From Chloroflexota bacterium (GTDB taxonomy: Bacteria; Chloroflexota; UBA11872; VXNJ01), in assembly GCA_026708165.1 (NCBI GenBank), contig JAPOVO010000103.1, forward strand, positions 1 to 8,252: 8,252 nucleotides of DNA, written 5' to 3'. Shown piece after piece: positions 6,093 through 8,252 of the stretch; within the stretch, counting starts at the first letter, position 1; every line of letters starts with the position of its first letter. The notes beneath the pieces are model-generated. The model made no database searches and was not told the DNA's origin. It saw nothing but the letters and a program-made list of their open reading frames with translations. The position numbers were made by a program, and so were the translations under genes.

Positions 6093-6899
6093 ATGGCGGA
6101 GTTTGAAGGCAAGGTAGCCATAGTTACCGGGGCGGCGATGGGCATAGGCCGGGGCATAGCCGAGGCGTTTCTCGCCGAAGGGGCCTGCACCGTGCTCGCC
6201 GATATCGACGGCGCGGCGGCCCACGCGACCACCGGCGAGATTGGGGGCGACGAAGGCAAGTATCTGGTCGTCGAGTGCGACGTAGCAAAGACCGACGACG
6301 TGAAGCGGCTCATTGACGCCACAACCGCAGAATTCGGCGGTCTTGACATCATCGTCAACAACGCAGGCATTCAGCCGCCCGGTTCTTACCTGAAAGTCGA
6401 GGACATGCCCGAGGAAGCCTGGGACCGCATCATCGACGTCAACCTCAAGGCCCACTACCTCACGGCGCGATTCGGGATCCCGGAAATCAGAAAACGCGGA
6501 GGCGGCAGCATCATCAACATCGCCAGCGTCCAGGGTCTCCAGTCTATGTCGCGCGTCTCGGCGTACGCCGCCAGCAAGGGCGGTGTATTGTCATTGACCC
6601 GGCAGCTTGCCCTCGACTACGCCGCCGAGGGGATTCGGGTCACCGCTGTCTGCCCTGGCACCATCGATACGCCGCTCGTCGAGGAGGCGGCCGAGGGTAC
6701 CGGAGCCGGCCTCGAGGAGCTGAAGAAGACTTGGGGAGAGGTTCATCCCATCGGGCGCATAGGCCAGCCGTCCGAAATCGCCGACGCCGTGCTGTTCCTG
6801 GCCAGCGACCGGGCGTCGTTCATCACCGGAGAATACCTCTGCGTTGACGGAGGCATGATGGCCCTCGGAGCGTGGGCTGGCTCTCCCGCGGACTTCTAG
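6093..6899 (+). CDS. Classical short-chain dehydrogenase/reductase (SDR), NAD-type
   Basis: A 268-residue cytosolic oxidoreductase interconverting an alcohol and a carbonyl group on an unknown substrate. The Rossmann fold shows T12-G13-x3-G17-x-G19 (VTGAAMGIGRG). D37 at the end of the second strand (VLADIDG) favours NAD(H) over NADP(H). NNAG follows at 89-92 and N117 is in DVNLKA. The catalytic set is S145 (NIASVQG), Y158 and K162 (YAASK), with the expected 13- and 4-residue spacing. CPGTIDTPLV at 187-196 and the C-terminal FITGEYLCVDGGMM are typical of the FabG/glucose-1-dehydrogenase-like group. Many such proteins are annotated as 3-oxoacyl-ACP reductase or glucose 1-dehydrogenase; a dedicated fatty-acid role is unlikely because no fatty-acid synthesis genes are adjacent. 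It is probably co-transcribed with the NTF2-like gene. Confidence 0.95.
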   Translation: MAEFEGKVAIVTGAAMGIGRGIAEAFLAEGACTVLADIDGAAAHATTGEIGGDEGKYLVVECDVAKTDDVKRLIDATTAEFGGLDIIVNNAGIQPPGSYLKVEDMPEEAWDRIIDVNLKAHYLTARFGIPEIRKRGGGSIINIASVQGLQSMSRVSAYAASKGGVLSLTRQLALDYAAEGIRVTAVCPGTIDTPLVEEAAEGTGAGLEELKKTWGEVHPIGRIGQPSEIADAVLFLASDRASFITGEYLCVDGGMMALGAWAGSPADF

Positions 6900-7006
6900 A
6901 CCGATCGGGGCGGGCATAATCACCCCCGGACGCCGGCCATGAGTCCCGCGCCGCGTCTCTGCTATTTGGCTCGCTGTGCCGGCGGGTAGGAAGTACGAAC
7001 CCGACG

Positions 7007-7990
7007 ATGAGGTGCCCACGCTGCAACGGACTCATTGACCGCGGCGCTCGGTTTTGCCCGCGCTGCGGGGAGCCGCTCGCCGGCGGCCTGTCCGCGCGAG
7101 ACACGATCGCCAATCCCTTCATGATCCTGAAGACGCGATGGGTCTTTCCCTGGGCCGTGCTGGGGTTCATGCTTGCTGCGGTCGTTCTTGTGATTGCTTC
7201 GATGGACTCGGACGACGAACCAACCGATCCGGCTCTCTTCCTGATAGTCCTCAACGTCTTGTTTGGCGCCATCGCCGTCTGGATGTTCCTGAGCTTCCGC
7301 AGCAAGGGAATCGACATCCGCCGGTTGATCGGGCGGCTGCCCCAAAACTACAACTGGTTTCCGGTGATCGGGATATTGCTCGTCAACATGGTGTTCTCGC
7401 TCGGGTCCGTAATAGTAGTAGGTGCCTTGATAGCCTCGGCGTCCGAACCGGTGGCAAGGTCCCTGGAGACCGAACCCATCATCCCCAACACTCCCAACCC
7501 CACATTGCTCATCGCGTCGATAGCCACGGTTGCAGTGCTGGCGCCAGTATTCGAGGAGCTGTTTTTCAGGGGAGTCCTTATCAACCGCTGGGCCGTCAAA
7601 TGGCGGCTCGGGATCGCGATTGTTGCTTCGGCCCTGCTGTTCGGAATTCTGCATCTCATCGCCATTGGCGGAGCGTTCATGTTCGGGACCATCGCCGCGC
7701 TTCTCTACATACGGACCCGCACGCTGCTGGTTCCCATGGCCATGCACGTCGTCAACAACTCGCTGGTTACGTTGGCCGTACTCGCCAGACCCGCCGAAGA
7801 TGGGCAAGCTGCCGCGAGCACAGCCAGCGCGGTCGACGTGCCCACAACGGTCTTCGGCCTCGCGCTGCTTGTTATCACCCTTCCCATCCTGGTCTGGTAT
7901 CTCCGCAAGAACTGGCCTCGCCGCGATGAGCCGCCCCCCTATGAAGCGTCCGGCGTCGAACCATCGCCGGTACAAGCCGCTAGCCTCTGA
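7007..7990 (+). CDS. Zinc-ribbon CPBP-family intramembrane metalloprotease
   Basis: A 327-residue membrane protein. The N-terminal cytosolic zinc ribbon uses C3, C6, C17 and C20 (RCPRC and FCPRCGEPL). Hydrophobic segments follow at about 46-65, 76-96, 117-143, 166-182, 200-215, 219-236, 240-262 and 282-299. The Abi/CPBP (CAAX-prenyl-protease-like, Rce1-type) motifs are complete: E183-E184-x3-R188 (VFEELFFRG), FGILH with H216, and H247-x3-N251 (HVVNNS). In this family the glutamates and histidines form the active site within the membrane. Substrates in bacteria are mostly unknown; roles include bacteriocin immunity and anchor cleavage. The ATG at 7007 places the first cysteine at residue 3; the only ribosome-binding-like run, AGGAAG at 6988-6993, is rather far away (13 bases). 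A second zinc-ribbon gene begins 162 bases past the stop. Confidence 0.9.
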   Translation: MRCPRCNGLIDRGARFCPRCGEPLAGGLSARDTIANPFMILKTRWVFPWAVLGFMLAAVVLVIASMDSDDEPTDPALFLIVLNVLFGAIAVWMFLSFRSKGIDIRRLIGRLPQNYNWFPVIGILLVNMVFSLGSVIVVGALIASASEPVARSLETEPIIPNTPNPTLLIASIATVAVLAPVFEELFFRGVLINRWAVKWRLGIAIVASALLFGILHLIAIGGAFMFGTIAALLYIRTRTLLVPMAMHVVNNSLVTLAVLARPAEDGQAAASTASAVDVPTTVFGLALLVITLPILVWYLRKNWPRRDEPPPYEASGVEPSPVQAASL

Positions 7991-7992
7991 CG

Positions 7993-8151
7993 ATGAGTCA
8001 CTCGACGGCGAGCTCGGACGGGCGCGGCACACTTGCAGACCGTCCCGGACCGGCGCGACCGTCCGTTTCGCACGATCTCTGGGGACCAACCTCAGTCCCG
8101 AACTCCGCGATTCCCGGTGAGGAACGCAGGGGCTTCAAGGAGACGGGTTAG
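7993..8151 (+). CDS. Possible 52-residue small protein between two zinc-ribbon genes
   Basis: An open frame from an ATG 2 bases after the protease stop to a TAG immediately before the next gene's GTG. It would encode a hydrophilic, Ser/Pro/Gly/Arg-rich peptide with no membrane segment, cysteines or recognised motif (it ends GEERRGFKETG). By hand count 36 of 52 codons end in G or C, compatible with coding but not decisive in GC-rich DNA. The tight packing on both sides favours a real gene; the absence of a ribosome binding site counts against it. It may equally be a leader region of the next gene. Confidence 0.25.
   Translation: MSHSTASSDGRGTLADRPGPARPSVSHDLWGPTSVPNSAIPGEERRGFKETG
8137..8143 (+). 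promoter_or_regulatory. Ribosome binding site of the second zinc-ribbon gene
   Basis: AAGGAGA with an 8-base spacer to the GTG at 8152. It is one of the best Shine-Dalgarno matches in the window and the main support for that start. Confidence 0.75.
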
Positions 8152-8252
8152 GTGATTCGCTGCGCTGATTGCGACGGCCTGATCGTTAGTGACAGTTGGT
8201 TTTGCGGGCGCTGCGGCGCTCTGGTTAGCCGTGGCCACTTTCGTATCTACAC
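8152..8252 (+). CDS. Second zinc-ribbon protein, N-terminal part only (runs off the window)
   Basis: Thirty-three codons from a GTG start before the window ends. The peptide has four cysteines in two CxxC pairs (RCADC and FCGRCG) and aligns without gaps, after one extra residue, to the zinc ribbon of the preceding protease: both read RC-x2-C-x-GLI-x5-FC-x-RCG. An in-frame TAG directly precedes the GTG, so translation cannot begin earlier in this frame, and a strong ribosome binding site lies 8 bases upstream. The zinc ribbon is visible directly; that the rest is another CPBP protease, making a tandem duplicate, is inference because only the first domain is present. Confidence 0.8.
   Translation, partial: MIRCADCDGLIVSDSWFCGRCGALVSRGHFRIY

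Noticed and set aside
6901..6930. CATAAT box and G-run/C-run pairing after the SDR stop as promoter or terminator
   Set aside because: No -35 sequence lies at the right distance, and the GGGG/CCCC pairing is bulged with no T-run, so neither call can be supported.
6962..8089. Long minus-strand open frame of 375 codons opposite the CPBP protease
   Set aside because: It is the antisense shadow of the protease gene. Its composition (Arg, Asp, Gln, His, Pro-rich, no domain) is typical of a reversed GC-rich coding frame, while the plus strand has complete family motifs.

Overview
This is a GC-rich bacterial chromosomal window with seven recognisable protein genes (one cut by the window edge), one doubtful mini-gene, and no RNA gene, insertion sequence or CRISPR array that I can see. 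Ribosome binding sites of the GGGAGG type, a TTG and a GTG start, an S1 sulfatase, RidA, NTF2-like and SDR genes, and a dispersed repeat of the 'CTTCGACAAGCTCAGGACGA' type would all fit an uncultured environmental bacterium such as a marine Chloroflexota. That placement is inference only; there is no phylogenetic marker here.

Layout. From 155 to 1621 (+) lies a cytosolic S1-type sulfatase with a complete formylglycine signature. It converges on a minus-strand pair. The pair is a large membrane-anchored protein with two AAA+ ATPase modules (4795 down to 2159), followed by a 143-residue single-pass membrane protein (2159 down to 1728). The ATPase stop and the small gene's start share one base (TGATG), so the two are almost certainly translationally coupled. 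The 3' neighbour of this pair on the plus coordinate is a 220-base spacer carrying a dispersed palindromic repeat and a degraded second copy of its core. Next comes a RidA-type deaminase (5400 down to 5017, TTG start with a strong ribosome binding site).

A 302-base divergent spacer with two clean inverted repeats separates RidA from a plus-strand pair: an NTF2/SnoaL-fold small protein (5703-6044) and a classical NAD-type short-chain dehydrogenase (6093-6899). These three look like small-molecule catabolism genes. After a 107-base gap comes a zinc-ribbon CPBP-family intramembrane protease (7007-7990). Next is a possible 52-residue mini-gene, and then the first 33 codons of a second zinc-ribbon protein running off the window, apparently a tandem paralogue.

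The least ordinary part is the ATPase plus small membrane protein pair. It has a Cdc48-like double AAA+ layout, but with an N-terminal multi-pass membrane region, no FtsH protease domain and no proteasome-docking tail, and it is coupled to a membrane protein I do not recognise. I treat it as a candidate undescribed membrane remodelling or extraction module, not as a demonstrated system.
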